64,000 bases of DNA from Clostridia bacterium (GCA_017448545.1 JAFSLH010000013.1:16723-80722); one strand, 5' to 3'; counted from the first letter of the stretch, positions 29,398 to 38,508 are shown. Made by a program: numbers and translations. The notes: generated from the sequence alone by a model not told the origin.

Positions 29398-29907
29398 TTA
29401 TCGCTTTCGGTAGGTCAGAATGACGCCGACGACCGAAGCCAGGAATACAATCGGGGCGAGCCGGACAAACAGGAATTCGAAGCCGTGCAGGATCGTTCCC
29501 GCTGCCGCCAATTCCGGGTTGCTGTAATCCCAGTTCAGATAGGCGCTGTTCATCGCGATCAGTGCAGCGAACACCAATACGATCAGCGCGCAGACGGCGA
29601 TCAGCACCCAGCGAATCGCTTTCACCTTTGCCGCGCTTCTTTTGGCAAGCTGCAGATTGATGACTTCCAGCTTCTCGGAAAGCGTCTTGACGTCGTCCGC
29701 CGCCGGTTCGGCTGCGGTTTCTCCGAGCAGCGCGCTCACGGACGTATCCAGTTCGTCCGCCAGCAGAATCAGCATGCCTGCGTCCGGAACGGATAACCCG
29801 TTCTCCCACTTCGATACGGTCTGCCGAACGACGTTCAGCTTGACGGCGAGTTCTTCCTGCGACAGCCCTTTTGCCTTTCGGCGATGTTTGATGTTTTCGT
29901 GCAACAT
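29398..29907 (-). CDS. XRE-family HTH protein with membrane anchor
   Basis: 169 residues. An N-terminal HTH (KAKGLSQEELAVKLNVVRQTVSKWE, quoted across residues 10-35) precedes a linker with a predicted coiled segment and two hydrophobic helices (about 96-118 and 142-163), ending TYRKR. Membrane-bound XRE proteins of this type are common in Clostridia, often next to peptide or export genes, but no such partner is adjacent here. The 200 bases upstream hold its leader and nothing else recognisable. Confidence 0.85.
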   Translation of the reverse strand: MLHENIKHRRKAKGLSQEELAVKLNVVRQTVSKWENGLSVPDAGMLILLADELDTSVSALLGETAAEPAADDVKTLSEKLEVINLQLAKRSAAKVKAIRWVLIAVCALIVLVFAALIAMNSAYLNWDYSNPELAAAGTILHGFEFLFVRLAPIVFLASVVGVILTYRKR

Positions 29908-30108
29908 GATTTGCGCCTCCCTGTTTTGGTTGGCCCGATTGTATCGCGATTATGCCGCTGCCGCAAGCAACGCGGGTTAACATCCGCGCAACGGCGGGCA
30001 ACTGGGATACGCCCCGGCCGGGATTCGAAGAAACAGTTCCATGTCCACGAACTGTTCCTTCGTTGTTATAACCTGTTTGTCTTATTCAGAATATCGCAAA
30101 TCGGTCCG

Positions 30109-30522
30109 TCAGAATACAATCGTCCCGGTCTTGAGATCGCAATAGTATTCCGCTTTCTCGCACTTGAATTTCAGGACGCAATAATCGGGGTCCGTCACAC
30201 CCTGTCGATAAAACAGTTTGTCGCCGGGCCGCCAGACGGATTCCTTGGTCGACTGATCGGTACAGATTTCCATCTCCCCGAAGATGCCGACGCCCTGATA
30301 TCGGAAAAGTCCGCGTTTATAGAAATACACGCACGCCTTGTTGTTTTCGGTATACTGCCGAATCTTTTTGGAGGAAGTATTCGTCGAAAAATAGAGCTCG
30401 TTTCCCTCGATCTTTCGCGGCGCGAGCATCGCCCGCACAACCGGATACCCCTGCTCGTTGACAGATGCCAGAAACGCCGTCTTCTGTTTCGCAATAAAGT
30501 TGAAAACTTCTGCCTTTTCCAT
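30109..30522 (-). CDS. pyridoxamine 5'-phosphate oxidase-like flavin-fold protein
   Basis: 137 residues. The fold signature of PNPOx-like proteins is visible: AFLASVNEQGYPVVRAM at the start, LYFSTNTSSKKIRQ and ACVYFYK in the middle. Such small proteins bind FMN or F420-like cofactors; the substrate is unknown. I chose ATG 30522 because AGAGGAG lies 8 bases upstream; longer in-frame starts run into the neighbouring lipoprotein gene. Confidence 0.85.
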   Translation of the reverse strand: MEKAEVFNFIAKQKTAFLASVNEQGYPVVRAMLAPRKIEGNELYFSTNTSSKKIRQYTENNKACVYFYKRGLFRYQGVGIFGEMEICTDQSTKESVWRPGDKLFYRQGVTDPDYCVLKFKCEKAEYYCDLKTGTIVF

Positions 30523-30566
30523 GCTGCATTTCTCCTCTTTGTATGGCGTGAAATATCCTGTTTGAA

Positions 30567-31190
30567 TTACCCCACCTTGCAGCCGCCCCATTCCACAACC
30601 GTAAAGCCGGTTCGTTCCGGCGTTACGATCGTCTGCGGCTCGATTGCAACCGGCGTGTCCAGCGCTTTCCACGCCATAAAGACGCGGATCAGGGTTTCGG
30701 GCTCCGGCGAAAGGATCAGTTTCGCATTGTCCGTGTAGGCTTCTGACTGGAAGGAAATCAGATTATAGGGATTCCCCTGCATCTGCGGCAGCCAATAAAT
30801 GATGAACTCATTCGCTTCGCGTTCATTCAGTCCGAGGCGCAATAAGGTCTCCGCAAGGAAGTCGGCAACACGATCGCCTTCGACGCAGAATCCTTGCGAG
30901 AAATCGAACGAAGCGTCGATTTCGCCCTCCCAGTACAGCGCATAATACGTTTTTCCGTCCTGCGAAACCAGCGTACCGTCCGGATATGCAAGATAGTTTT
31001 GCCATCCGTACTCCCCATGTTCCGGATAGGCGCACGTCAGCCGTCCGTTCAATTCCAGCTTTGCGCTGACGACCGTTTCCTCCTCCGGATAGAAATACAG
31101 AATCGGTTTTTCAGGCGCCGGATAGCATGTACAACCAATGAGCAACATGCAGAAAGCGCCAAGAAGCAAGACAAGAATACGTTTTTTCAT
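30567..31190 (-). CDS. lipoprotein of unknown function
   Basis: 207 residues with a lipoprotein signal peptide (KKRILVLLLGAFCMLLIGC, lipobox LIGC, Cys20). After the lipid anchor comes KPILYFYPEEETVVSAKLELNG, a beta-type segment seen in clostridial surface lipoproteins without assigned function. It ends GFTVVEWGGCKVG. The PNPOx-like gene follows 44 bases on in the same direction, so the two may be co-transcribed. Confidence 0.8.
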   Translation of the reverse strand: MKKRILVLLLGAFCMLLIGCTCYPAPEKPILYFYPEEETVVSAKLELNGRLTCAYPEHGEYGWQNYLAYPDGTLVSQDGKTYYALYWEGEIDASFDFSQGFCVEGDRVADFLAETLLRLGLNEREANEFIIYWLPQMQGNPYNLISFQSEAYTDNAKLILSPEPETLIRVFMAWKALDTPVAIEPQTIVTPERTGFTVVEWGGCKVG

Positions 31191-31261
31191 GGTTTCTCCT
31201 TTGCATCGAACATTCGTGATGGATTCTTTTCGGAAAACGAAGTTTTCCCAAAATCATTCCC

Positions 31262-32428
31262 TTACACAATCGGAATCTTGATCGTCATATCGGACAGCGG
31301 ATAGGTCGCGCAGGCGTGGACGTAATCGAACTCCCTGTCCGCGGCGCGGCGGCCGTCGTTTTCCGGACAGACATAGTACTTTCCCTGCAGGACTTTCGTG
31401 CGGCAGAACCCGCAGGCCCCGCTGCGGCAATCGGTCAGCAAAAGGATGCCGGCGCGTTCACACGCAACAACCAGCGATTCGCTCGCCTTCGCCGGGATCA
31501 CGTCCCGGTGGACGCCGCGCACAACTGTCAGCTGATACGTCTCGTTTTTCTGTTCCGCCGGATACCCCGCCGCCTGTGCGATGTCTGTCGGCTGTCCGGT
31601 CACTTCGGCCCGAATGCGCCGTGCCGGAACGCCGCACGCTTTCAGCTCTTCCCGCAGGCCCTGCACCGTTTCCTGCGGACCGCAGAGGAAATAACTCGTG
31701 TCGCCCTCGCTGAACTGTCGAATGCAGTCCGCCGACAACCGTCCGTCTGCGTCACGGTCTTCCGGCCGTACATACACGACGCGGACGCGACCGCAGGCAA
31801 GCGCATCCAGTTCGTCCTTGCGGATAATGTCCTCCGTCGAAGCGTCGTACAGAATCGTCAGATCCGCATCCAGCGTCCCGTTTCGGATCTCCTTTGCCAT
31901 CGACAGGAACGGCGTAACCCCGACGCCGACCGCGAGTCCGACGATCCGTTTCGCGTCGCGCAGCGGCTCATAGAAAAACTGCCCGTGGCCCATGCTCCCC
32001 TGCAGCCGGTCGCCGACCTGCAGCCGGTCGTTGACGTAGTCGGAAACCAACCCGTCGGCCTTGCGACGCACGGTAATCTCCACGTACCCCGGCTCCCGAC
32101 GCGCTTCAAACGGCGCGGAGCAGATCGAATACGGGCGGCAAAGAACATGCCCATCCAACACAAACGCAAGGGAAATGAACTGTCCGGCATAGAACGGCGG
32201 CAGCTTTCCGCCGCCTGCTTTTTGCAGCCGCACCGTTTTCGCCGTCGGCCCGGCGGATCGGATTTCCGTCACGACCAAACGGAGTACGCTCGGGTGCCAT
32301 TCCTCGGCCACCGCGCCGATCGGGTCGAACGTGTCCGCTACAAGCGAAGCCGAACGCATCGCGCCGAGCCGCGCTTTGGTGACGCGCGACGCCCCGCCGA
32401 TATCCTGCAACAGTCCTTTGATCTTCAT
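31262..32428 (-). CDS. flavin-dependent NAD(P)H reductase with C-terminal 2Fe-2S ferredoxin domain
   Basis: 388 residues in three parts. An FAD-binding beta-barrel carries RPYSICS (about residue 118), an NAD(P)-binding domain includes GLAVGVGVTPFLSM and YFLCGP, and the plant-type ferredoxin domain has CRSGACGFC plus a later CATYP cysteine, giving the four 2Fe-2S ligands. It would pass electrons from NAD(P)H to an unseen partner. The N-terminal 40 residues are extra compared with minimal reductases. No oxygenase or dehydrogenase gene is adjacent, so the acceptor is unknown. Confidence 0.88.
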   Translation of the reverse strand: MKIKGLLQDIGGASRVTKARLGAMRSASLVADTFDPIGAVAEEWHPSVLRLVVTEIRSAGPTAKTVRLQKAGGGKLPPFYAGQFISLAFVLDGHVLCRPYSICSAPFEARREPGYVEITVRRKADGLVSDYVNDRLQVGDRLQGSMGHGQFFYEPLRDAKRIVGLAVGVGVTPFLSMAKEIRNGTLDADLTILYDASTEDIIRKDELDALACGRVRVVYVRPEDRDADGRLSADCIRQFSEGDTSYFLCGPQETVQGLREELKACGVPARRIRAEVTGQPTDIAQAAGYPAEQKNETYQLTVVRGVHRDVIPAKASESLVVACERAGILLLTDCRSGACGFCRTKVLQGKYYVCPENDGRRAADREFDYVHACATYPLSDMTIKIPIV

Positions 32429-32541
32429 TCTGTCTCTCCTTTCGACTGCAAACTGTAACCTGTCATCTGTAACCTGTAAACCGAAAAATGTCCCGCTTGT
32501 GAACCGCCCGTGAACCTTCTGTTACACATTCTTTACGTGTC

Positions 32542-32570
32542 TTGCGCGGCGCAAGGCGGCATGGTACAAT
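32542..32570 (+). promoter_or_regulatory. promoter of a candidate non-coding RNA
   Basis: TTGCGC (32542-32547), 17 bases, TACAAT (32565-32570). The predicted start near 32577 coincides with the first base of a stem (GTGAGCA). Confidence 0.6.
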
Positions 32571-32576
32571 GCAATC

Positions 32577-32751
32577 GTGAGCAGCGATGGGTCTTCCCCG
32601 CCGCACAACGCCTGTGGGCAGTTGCCATCCGTGACAATTTGCCTCCATTCTTCGGTGATTGCTCACAGGCGGTCTCACGCGAGCGCGACCCGCGCACCCA
32701 CCACCGTTGCGTCCATGTATTTCCGTGCCGGAGCATTGTCTCCGGTTTTTT
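32577..32751 (+). ncRNA. candidate structured small RNA of about 170 bases
   Basis: Between the convergent reductase and nagA 3'/5' ends lies a transcript-like unit: promoter, then GTGAGCA (32577-32583) pairing with TGCTCAC (32660-32666), an inner GATGG/CCATC stem, a GGTC/GACC hairpin around 32671-32690, and a terminator hairpin CCGGAG/CTCCGG (32728-32745) followed by TTTTTT. No convincing coding frame is seen on the plus strand here. A 6S-like RNA was considered because of size and design, but no diagnostic sequence was recognised. Confidence 0.5.
32728..32751 (+). terminator. intrinsic terminator of the candidate small RNA
   Basis: CCGGAG-CATTGT-CTCCGG followed by six T. It stops plus-strand transcription just before the 3' end of the opposing nagA gene. 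Confidence 0.85.
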
Positions 32752-32756
32752 GTTGT

Positions 32757-33878
32757 TCAAAGGAACGTACCGCCGAGCGCGACGCGGCGCAGGCGCAGGT
32801 CCTGATCGCAAACGAGGAAGTCCGCCGCCTTGCCGACTTCGATCGAGCCGATGCGATCATAGAGCCCGAGCTGCCGCGCGGGAACGGCGGTCGCCGCCCG
32901 GATTGCCGCTGCTTCGGGAATGCCGAAGCGGATGGCGCGCCGCATGCACGCAAACAGATTCGTCGCCGATCCGGCAAGCGTGCCGTCCGAAAGCCGCGCG
33001 ACGCCGTCGGCAAGGACGATCGGCTGTCCGCCGAGCGAATATGCGCCGTCCGGCATCCCGCAGCACCGCAGCGCGTCGGACGCCAGACAAATCCGGTCGG
33101 GAAACAGCCGGAACGCCATACGGACGGCGCTCGGATGCACGTGAAACCCGTCTGCAATCAGCTCCGCTACGACGGAATCGGTTTCGCTTGCCGCGCCGAT
33201 CACGCCGGGCGCGCGGTGATGGATCGGCGGCATCGCGTTGAACAGGTGTGTTAGGTGCGTTGCGCCGGCGGCAAAGAACGCCTTCGCCGTGTCGTAATCC
33301 GCATCCGTGTGCGCCGCGGAGACCGTACAATGTCCGGAAACCGTTTTCGCAAACGCGATCGCGCCCGGAAGCTCCGGCGCGACGTCAACGATCCGAATCC
33401 GGTTGCCGCTTGCCGCCTGCAGCTCTGCGAACAGATCCGCATCCGGCTGCCGCAAATACATACCGTTCTGCGCCCCTTTGCGCCGCTCGGACAAAAAAGG
33501 GCCCTCCATGTGCGCGCCCGCGATCCGCGCTTCGCCCGCCGTCGGGTGCTCTGCAGCGTCCCGGATTGCCGCAAGCGCGTCCGAAAGCGCAGCGAGCGGC
33601 GTCGTGGTCGTCGTCGGCGCAAAGGAAGTGATTCCGTGCGCGGCAAGGTACGCGGCAATCCTGTGCAGCCCGGCAGGGTCGCCGTCGGAGCAATCCGCGC
33701 CCATGCAGCCGTGGACGTGCAGGTCAACGAGCCCCGGCAATACTTTCGCCCCAGCAAGGTCGACGCCGTCCGCGCCGTCGGTATCCGGCAATATGGCCGC
33801 AAATACCCCGTTCTCTGCCCGAAACGCACAGCGCCGGAATCCGTCCGGCAAAAACACATCGGCATTGGTATACAGCAT
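32757..33878 (-). CDS. nagA: N-acetylglucosamine-6-phosphate deacetylase
   Basis: 373 residues. It removes acetate from GlcNAc-6-phosphate to give glucosamine-6-phosphate. Metal-site and substrate motifs are all in order: DLHVHG, HMEGPFLS, AAHTDAD, HLFNAMPPIHHR and SDAL near the catalytic Asp. ATG 33878 follows AAGGAG; an ATG 27 bases upstream has no ribosome site. It stands alone, with no nagB neighbour in the window. The product links to glmM, encoded at 47206-48558. Confidence 0.93.
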   Translation of the reverse strand: MLYTNADVFLPDGFRRCAFRAENGVFAAILPDTDGADGVDLAGAKVLPGLVDLHVHGCMGADCSDGDPAGLHRIAAYLAAHGITSFAPTTTTTPLAALSDALAAIRDAAEHPTAGEARIAGAHMEGPFLSERRKGAQNGMYLRQPDADLFAELQAASGNRIRIVDVAPELPGAIAFAKTVSGHCTVSAAHTDADYDTAKAFFAAGATHLTHLFNAMPPIHHRAPGVIGAASETDSVVAELIADGFHVHPSAVRMAFRLFPDRICLASDALRCCGMPDGAYSLGGQPIVLADGVARLSDGTLAGSATNLFACMRRAIRFGIPEAAAIRAATAVPARQLGLYDRIGSIEVGKAADFLVCDQDLRLRRVALGGTFL

Positions 33879-33952
33879 GGCGCGCTCCTTTCCGCTTGAC
33901 AGCATGATTGTACCACACAGCTGCGAAAAAGGAAAGCGGACAGTCGCCGCTA

Positions 33953-33981
33953 TTGACAGCCGACCGAAAAAATCTTATAAT
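33953..33981 (+). promoter_or_regulatory. consensus promoter of the ABC exporter operon
   Basis: TTGACA (33953-33958), 17 bases, TATAAT (33976-33981): both hexamers perfect. Confidence 0.88.
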
Positions 33982-33991
33982 TCAATCGTTA

Positions 33992-34012
33992 TGTAACACT
34001 TGTTGCATTACA
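33992..34012 (+). promoter_or_regulatory. inverted repeat TGTAA-N11-TTACA at the ABC operon start
   Basis: The arms lie just downstream of the predicted transcription start, a common place for a repressor operator of GntR type. No regulator gene is adjacent. Confidence 0.35.
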
Positions 34013-34062
34013 AATCGGAGGGGGCCGCGCCCCTTCCCGCATGCAGGAAAGGAACGAACAAT

Positions 34063-34770
34063 ATGCTGAAGATTGAACATCTTACGAAGCGCTACGGCAA
34101 GAAAACGGCTGTGGACGATCTGTCGCTGCACATTCAGCCGGGCGAGATTTACGGGTTTATCGGCCACAACGGCGCGGGAAAAACCACGACGCTCAAAAGC
34201 GTCGTCGGCATTCTGCAGTTCGATGCGGGGCAGATTTTCATTGACGGAGACTCGATTCGGGACAATCCGCTCGAATGCAAGCGCAAGCTGGCCTATATCC
34301 CGGACAATCCGGATCTGTACGACTACATGAGCGGCGTCAAGTTCCTGCACTTTATCGCGGACGTGTACGGCATTCCGACCGCCGTCCGGCAGGAGCGCAT
34401 TCAGAAATACGCCGAGCTTCTGGAGCTGACCGGCGACCTCGGGCAGCCGATCTCCGCGTATTCGCACGGCATGAAGCAAAAGTTGGCCGTCATCGCCGCG
34501 TGGCTGCACGCCCCGAAGCTGATCGTCATGGACGAACCGTTTGTCGGTCTCGATCCGAAGGCCTCGCATCTGCTCAAGGAAATGATGCGCGAGCATTGCG
34601 ATAACGGCGGCGCGATCTTTTTCTCGACGCATGTTCTGGAAGTCGCGGAAAAGCTGTGCGACAAGGTTGCGATCATCAAGCAGGGCCGGTTGATCAAGGC
34701 CGGCACGATGGAAGAAGTGAAGGGCGACGACAGCCTGGAAGAAGTCTTCCTGGAGCTGGAGGCGGAATAA
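34063..34770 (+). CDS. ABC transporter ATP-binding protein
   Basis: 235 residues. Walker A is GHNGAGKTT (about 37-45), the signature motif is reduced to YSHGMKQKL, Walker B is LIVMDEP, and a switch His lies in STHVLE. The layout matches exporter ATPases of the ABC-2 type. ATG 34063 has GGAAAGGAAC upstream; a longer frame from 34000 lacks a ribosome site. The stop codon is directly followed by the ATG of the permease. Confidence 0.92.
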   Translation: MLKIEHLTKRYGKKTAVDDLSLHIQPGEIYGFIGHNGAGKTTTLKSVVGILQFDAGQIFIDGDSIRDNPLECKRKLAYIPDNPDLYDYMSGVKFLHFIADVYGIPTAVRQERIQKYAELLELTGDLGQPISAYSHGMKQKLAVIAAWLHAPKLIVMDEPFVGLDPKASHLLKEMMREHCDNGGAIFFSTHVLEVAEKLCDKVAIIKQGRLIKAGTMEEVKGDDSLEEVFLELEAE

Positions 34771-36369
34771 ATGCTGTGGCTCCTTTTGAAAAAGCAGTTC
34801 ACGGAGGTCTTTCGCAGCTACTTCTTTGACGCGAAAAAGAACCGGATGCGCTCCAAGGGCGCGATCGTCGCATGGTTCATCTTCTTTTTCGCCATCATCG
34901 TCGGCATGCTCGGCGGGATGTTCACCGTCCTCTCCGTGACGCTGAGTCTCGGCCTCTCCGAAGTCGGGATGAACTGGCTGTACTTTTTGCTGCTGTGCGG
35001 CATTGCCATCGTGCTCGGCGCGTTCGGCAGCGTGTTCAACACGTTCTCCGGCCTGTACTGCGCCAAGGACAACGATCTGCTGCTGTCGCTGCCGATTCCG
35101 GTGCGCACGATCATCGCTTCGCGGCTTCTCAACGTGTATCTGCTCGGCACGCTGTACGCGTCGACCGTGCTGGTCCCGATGCTGGCCGTTTACTGGATCG
35201 TCAACGGCATCACCTTTGCGCGGCTGATCTGCGGTCTGCTGCTGTACTGCATCGTGACCGTGACCGTGCTGCTTCTCTCCTGCGGCCTCGGCTGGGTGCT
35301 CGCAAAAATCAGCGTGAAGCTGAAACGCAAGAGCTTTCTGACCGTATTCATCGCGCTGCTCGGCATCGGCGCCTACTACTTCGTGTATTTCAAGGCGCAG
35401 GACATGATCCGCGATCTGATTGCCAACGCGGAGCAGTACGGCGCAAGCATCAAAAGCGGCGCGTATGCGCTTTACCTGTTCGGCCGGATCGGCGAGGGCG
35501 ACTGGCTTGCCGCCGCGATCTTCACCGCCGCCGCGGCGCTGCTGACCGCGCTGATCTGGATTCTGCTTTCCCGGAGCTTCCTGGGCATTGCGACAGCGTC
35601 CGGAACCGTGGACAAGGTGCGCTACGTCGAACGGCGCGTGAAGCGGAAGGGCGTGTTCGCCGCAATCCTCGGCAAGGAATTCGGCCGTTTCACGTCCAGT
35701 CCGAACTACATGCTGAACTGCGGTCTCGGCGTTCTCCTTTTACCGGCCGCCGGCGTCGCGTTCCTGATTATGGGACGGACGGTTTTCGAAGCCCTGAACG
35801 GCGCTTTGGCCGTCATCCCCGGTTCCGTGACCGTTCTGCTCTGCTTCGCGCTCTGTCTGCTTTCTTCGATGAACGACATGGCCTCCCCCTCCGTCTCGCT
35901 GGAGGGCAAGAGCCTTTGGATTCCGCAATCCCTGCCGGTCGCGGCAAAGACGGTGCTTCGCGCAAAGGCCTCCGTGCAATTGCTGCTCACCTGTGTGCCG
36001 ATGCTGTTTGCGTCCGTCTGCGTCGCGATTGTGCTTCCCGTTTCGATCCCCGAAAAGCTGGCGGTTCTCGTGACGCCGGTCGTTTACGCGGCTTTCTCGG
36101 CCATCGCCGCCACGGCTGTCGGCGTAAAGATGCCGATGCTGAACTGGACGAACGAGCTGTATCCGATCAAGCAAAGCGGCGCGGTCGCCATTGCTCTGTT
36201 CGGCAGCTGGCTCCTCTGCGCGGTATTCGGCGGACTGTATTTTCTCGTCGGGTTCCTGCTCGGCGCGCCGCTGTATCTGCTGGTCTGCACCGTTCTGTTC
36301 GGCACGGCGGCGCTGCTCCTGCTGCGCTGGCTCGACACCAAAGGCGCGCGCATCTTTGCGGCGCTGTAA
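34771..36369 (+). CDS. ABC exporter membrane subunit
   Basis: 532 residues with about a dozen hydrophobic segments, beginning after a basic N-terminal stretch (FDAKKNRMRSKG). It resembles the large clostridial ABC-2-type exporter permeases, and it starts on the base after the ATPase stop, so the pair is one transporter. The substrate cannot be inferred. The operon ends at an intrinsic terminator at 36386. Confidence 0.88.
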   Translation: MLWLLLKKQFTEVFRSYFFDAKKNRMRSKGAIVAWFIFFFAIIVGMLGGMFTVLSVTLSLGLSEVGMNWLYFLLLCGIAIVLGAFGSVFNTFSGLYCAKDNDLLLSLPIPVRTIIASRLLNVYLLGTLYASTVLVPMLAVYWIVNGITFARLICGLLLYCIVTVTVLLLSCGLGWVLAKISVKLKRKSFLTVFIALLGIGAYYFVYFKAQDMIRDLIANAEQYGASIKSGAYALYLFGRIGEGDWLAAAIFTAAAALLTALIWILLSRSFLGIATASGTVDKVRYVERRVKRKGVFAAILGKEFGRFTSSPNYMLNCGLGVLLLPAAGVAFLIMGRTVFEALNGALAVIPGSVTVLLCFALCLLSSMNDMASPSVSLEGKSLWIPQSLPVAAKTVLRAKASVQLLLTCVPMLFASVCVAIVLPVSIPEKLAVLVTPVVYAAFSAIAATAVGVKMPMLNWTNELYPIKQSGAVAIALFGSWLLCAVFGGLYFLVGFLLGAPLYLLVCTVLFGTAALLLLRWLDTKGARIFAAL

Positions 36370-36385
36370 AACGCCTGTCATCAAA

Positions 36386-36420
36386 ACAGCCATGGACAAT
36401 TGCCCATGGTTGTTTTTTTA
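36386..36420 (+). terminator. intrinsic terminator of the ABC exporter operon
   Basis: ACAGCCATGG (36386-36395) pairs with CCATGGTTGT (36404-36413), followed by a run of T. Confidence 0.88.
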
Positions 36421-36443
36421 CGATTCTGTTGTCACGGCAGGTG

Positions 36444-36608
36444 TCAGCCGCGCGGTGAGAAGCTGCCGCAAAAGCTCTCGCCGGTCGTTCCCGAAAAGCT
36501 CCGATGCGTCGGGCGCACCGTGATGCTGTTCAATCTGCAAAAGTTTCCGCTGCCGTGAAAGACGCAATTATTCACTTCACAGCCGATCGTCTGCGTTCCG
36601 TAATCCAT
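36444..36608 (-). CDS. DUF1540-containing small Cys-rich protein
   Basis: 54 residues with four Cys in the DUF1540 arrangement: IGCEVNNCVFHGSGNFC and, at the end, FCGSF. It is probably metal-binding; the family is found in spore-forming and related Clostridia and its role is unknown. ATG 36608 follows AAAGGAG. It lies downstream of aspS, beyond that gene's terminator. Confidence 0.82.
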   Translation of the reverse strand: MDYGTQTIGCEVNNCVFHGSGNFCRLNSITVRPTHRSFSGTTGESFCGSFSPRG

Positions 36609-36660
36609 TTGGGTTTCTCCTTTTTTCGGTAGTATGTGCGCATCCTGCGATTCCATACAG

Positions 36661-36695
36661 CAAAATACGGCTTGCCAAAGTGCGGCAAGCCGTAT
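36661..36695 (-). terminator. intrinsic terminator of hisS-aspS
   Basis: ATACGGCTTGCC (36665-36676) pairs with GGCAAGCCGTAT (36684-36695); read on the minus strand the stem is followed by TTTG. Confidence 0.8.
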
Positions 36696-36708
36696 CGGAT
36701 GGGTTCGA

Positions 36709-38493
36709 TTATTCTCTTTCCGTGACTGCGATGTGCAGTTCACGCAGCTGCTTTTCGTCCACGGGATCCGGCGCGTTCGTCAGCGGGCAGGACGCGTTCT
36801 GCACCTTCGGGAACGCGATGACGTCGCGGATCGACGGCGTGCCGCAGATCAGCATCGCCAGCCGGTCGAGACCGTACGCCATTCCGCCGTGCGGCGGCGT
36901 GCCGTACTTCAGCGCTTCGAGCAGGAACTTGAACCGTGCTTCGGCCTGCTCATGCGTCAGACCGATCACCTCGAACATCTTTGCCTGCAGCTCGGACGAA
37001 TGGATTCGGATCGAGCCGCCGCCGATCTCGTTGCCGTTCAGGACGATATCGTACGCCTTTGCGCGAACGGCGCCGGGGTCGGTATCGAGCAGCGGAATGT
37101 CCTCGGTCATCGGGCTCGTGAACGGATGGTGCATGGCGACGAAGCGTTCTTCCTCTTCGCTCCATTCGAGCTGCGGAAACTCGGTAACCCAAAGCAGATT
37201 GTACTTCCCTTCCGGGATCAGGTTCAGCTTGTCCGCCAGCTTCAGACGCAGCGCGCCGAGCGCCTGCCAGACGACGTTGTTCTTATCCGCGACGATGAAC
37301 AGCACGTCGCCCTGCGCAAAGTCGGCCGCCGCGGCGATCGCCTTGATTTCGTCCTCGGTCAGGAACTTGGCGATCGGGGACTGCAATCCCTCTTCCTTCC
37401 AGTTCATCCACGCAAGCCCCTTGGCGCGATACGTCTTGACGAACTCGCCGAGCGCGTCGATTTCCTTGCGGCTGAACTGCTTGGAAGCGCCCTTCGCCAC
37501 CACGCCGCGGACGCTGCCGCCGTTTGCCAGCGCGTTCTGGAACACGGAAAAGCCGCAGTTCTTCACGGCGTCGGACAGGTCCTTCAGTTCCATGTCGAAG
37601 CGCGTATCGGGCTTGTCGGAACCGTACCGGTTCATCGCGTCGATCCACTTGATGCGCGGCAGCGGAAGCTGTACGTCGTAATTGAGCGTTTCCTTGAACA
37701 GACGCTTCAAGAAGCCCTCGTTCATCGTCATAACGTCGTCTTCTTCGACGAACGACATCTCCAGGTCGATCTGCGTGAAGTCCGGCTGCCGGTCGGCGCG
37801 GAGGTCCTCATCGCGGAAGCAGCGCGCAATCTGAATGTAGCGGTCGAAACCGGACAGCATCAGAAGCTGCTTGAACAGCTGCGGGCTCTGCGGCAGCGCG
37901 TAGAACGCGCCGGGATGGACGCGGCTCGGCACCAGATAGTCGCGCGCGCCTTCGGGCGTGCTCTTGGTCAGCACCGGCGTTTCGATATCGATGAACCCGT
38001 TTTCGTTGAAGTAGTTCCGCGCAATGTTGGCGATTTTGCTGCGCATGATCAGATTCTTCTGCATGCACGGACGGCGCAGGTCGAGATAGCGGTATTTGAG
38101 CCGCAAAAGCTCGGACGCGTTGCACGCGTCGCTCGTGTCGATCGGCGGCGTTTCGGCGTCGGACAGGATCTTGAATTCCTTCACGAGCACTTCGACCTCG
38201 CCGGTCGGCATGTTCGGATTGATCGCCGCGCGAACGGCAAGCGTTCCGCGCACGGCAAGCACGTATTCCGAGCGGATCGACGAAGCGCGGGCGTAGTCTT
38301 CCGCCGACAGCGTTCCCTGATCAAACACGACCTGCATCAGGCCGGAACGGTCGCGCAGCTGCACAAAGATCAGCGCGCCGAGATCGCGGCGAACGTTCAC
38401 CCAGCCCATCAAAGTCACTTCCCTGCCCGCGTCGGCTCTGCCGAGCTCCGCGCAATAGCAGGTGCGTTTCCAGCCGTTCAAAAACTCTCCCAT
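36709..38493 (-). CDS. aspS: aspartyl-tRNA synthetase
   Basis: 594 residues, the bacterial length with the GAD insertion domain. An N-terminal OB-fold anticodon-binding domain (MGWVNVRRDLGALIFVQLRD) precedes class II catalytic motifs: motif 2 around ARCFRDEDLRADRQPDFTQ and motif 3 GLDRLAML near the C-terminus. It charges tRNA-Asp (or Asp/Asn in non-discriminating forms). It follows hisS by 15 bases in one transcript controlled by the T-box leader. Confidence 0.96.
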   Translation of the reverse strand: MGEFLNGWKRTCYCAELGRADAGREVTLMGWVNVRRDLGALIFVQLRDRSGLMQVVFDQGTLSAEDYARASSIRSEYVLAVRGTLAVRAAINPNMPTGEVEVLVKEFKILSDAETPPIDTSDACNASELLRLKYRYLDLRRPCMQKNLIMRSKIANIARNYFNENGFIDIETPVLTKSTPEGARDYLVPSRVHPGAFYALPQSPQLFKQLLMLSGFDRYIQIARCFRDEDLRADRQPDFTQIDLEMSFVEEDDVMTMNEGFLKRLFKETLNYDVQLPLPRIKWIDAMNRYGSDKPDTRFDMELKDLSDAVKNCGFSVFQNALANGGSVRGVVAKGASKQFSRKEIDALGEFVKTYRAKGLAWMNWKEEGLQSPIAKFLTEDEIKAIAAAADFAQGDVLFIVADKNNVVWQALGALRLKLADKLNLIPEGKYNLLWVTEFPQLEWSEEEERFVAMHHPFTSPMTEDIPLLDTDPGAVRAKAYDIVLNGNEIGGGSIRIHSSELQAKMFEVIGLTHEQAEARFKFLLEALKYGTPPHGGMAYGLDRLAMLICGTPSIRDVIAFPKVQNASCPLTNAPDPVDEKQLRELHIAVTERE

Positions 38494-38508
38494 ACTGTTA
38501 CCTCTCCG

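Noticed and set aside
32577-32751. Identification as 6S, SRP or tmRNA
   Set aside because: Size and promoter would fit 6S, but no conserved motif of 6S, the SRP apical loop or tmRNA could be found by eye.
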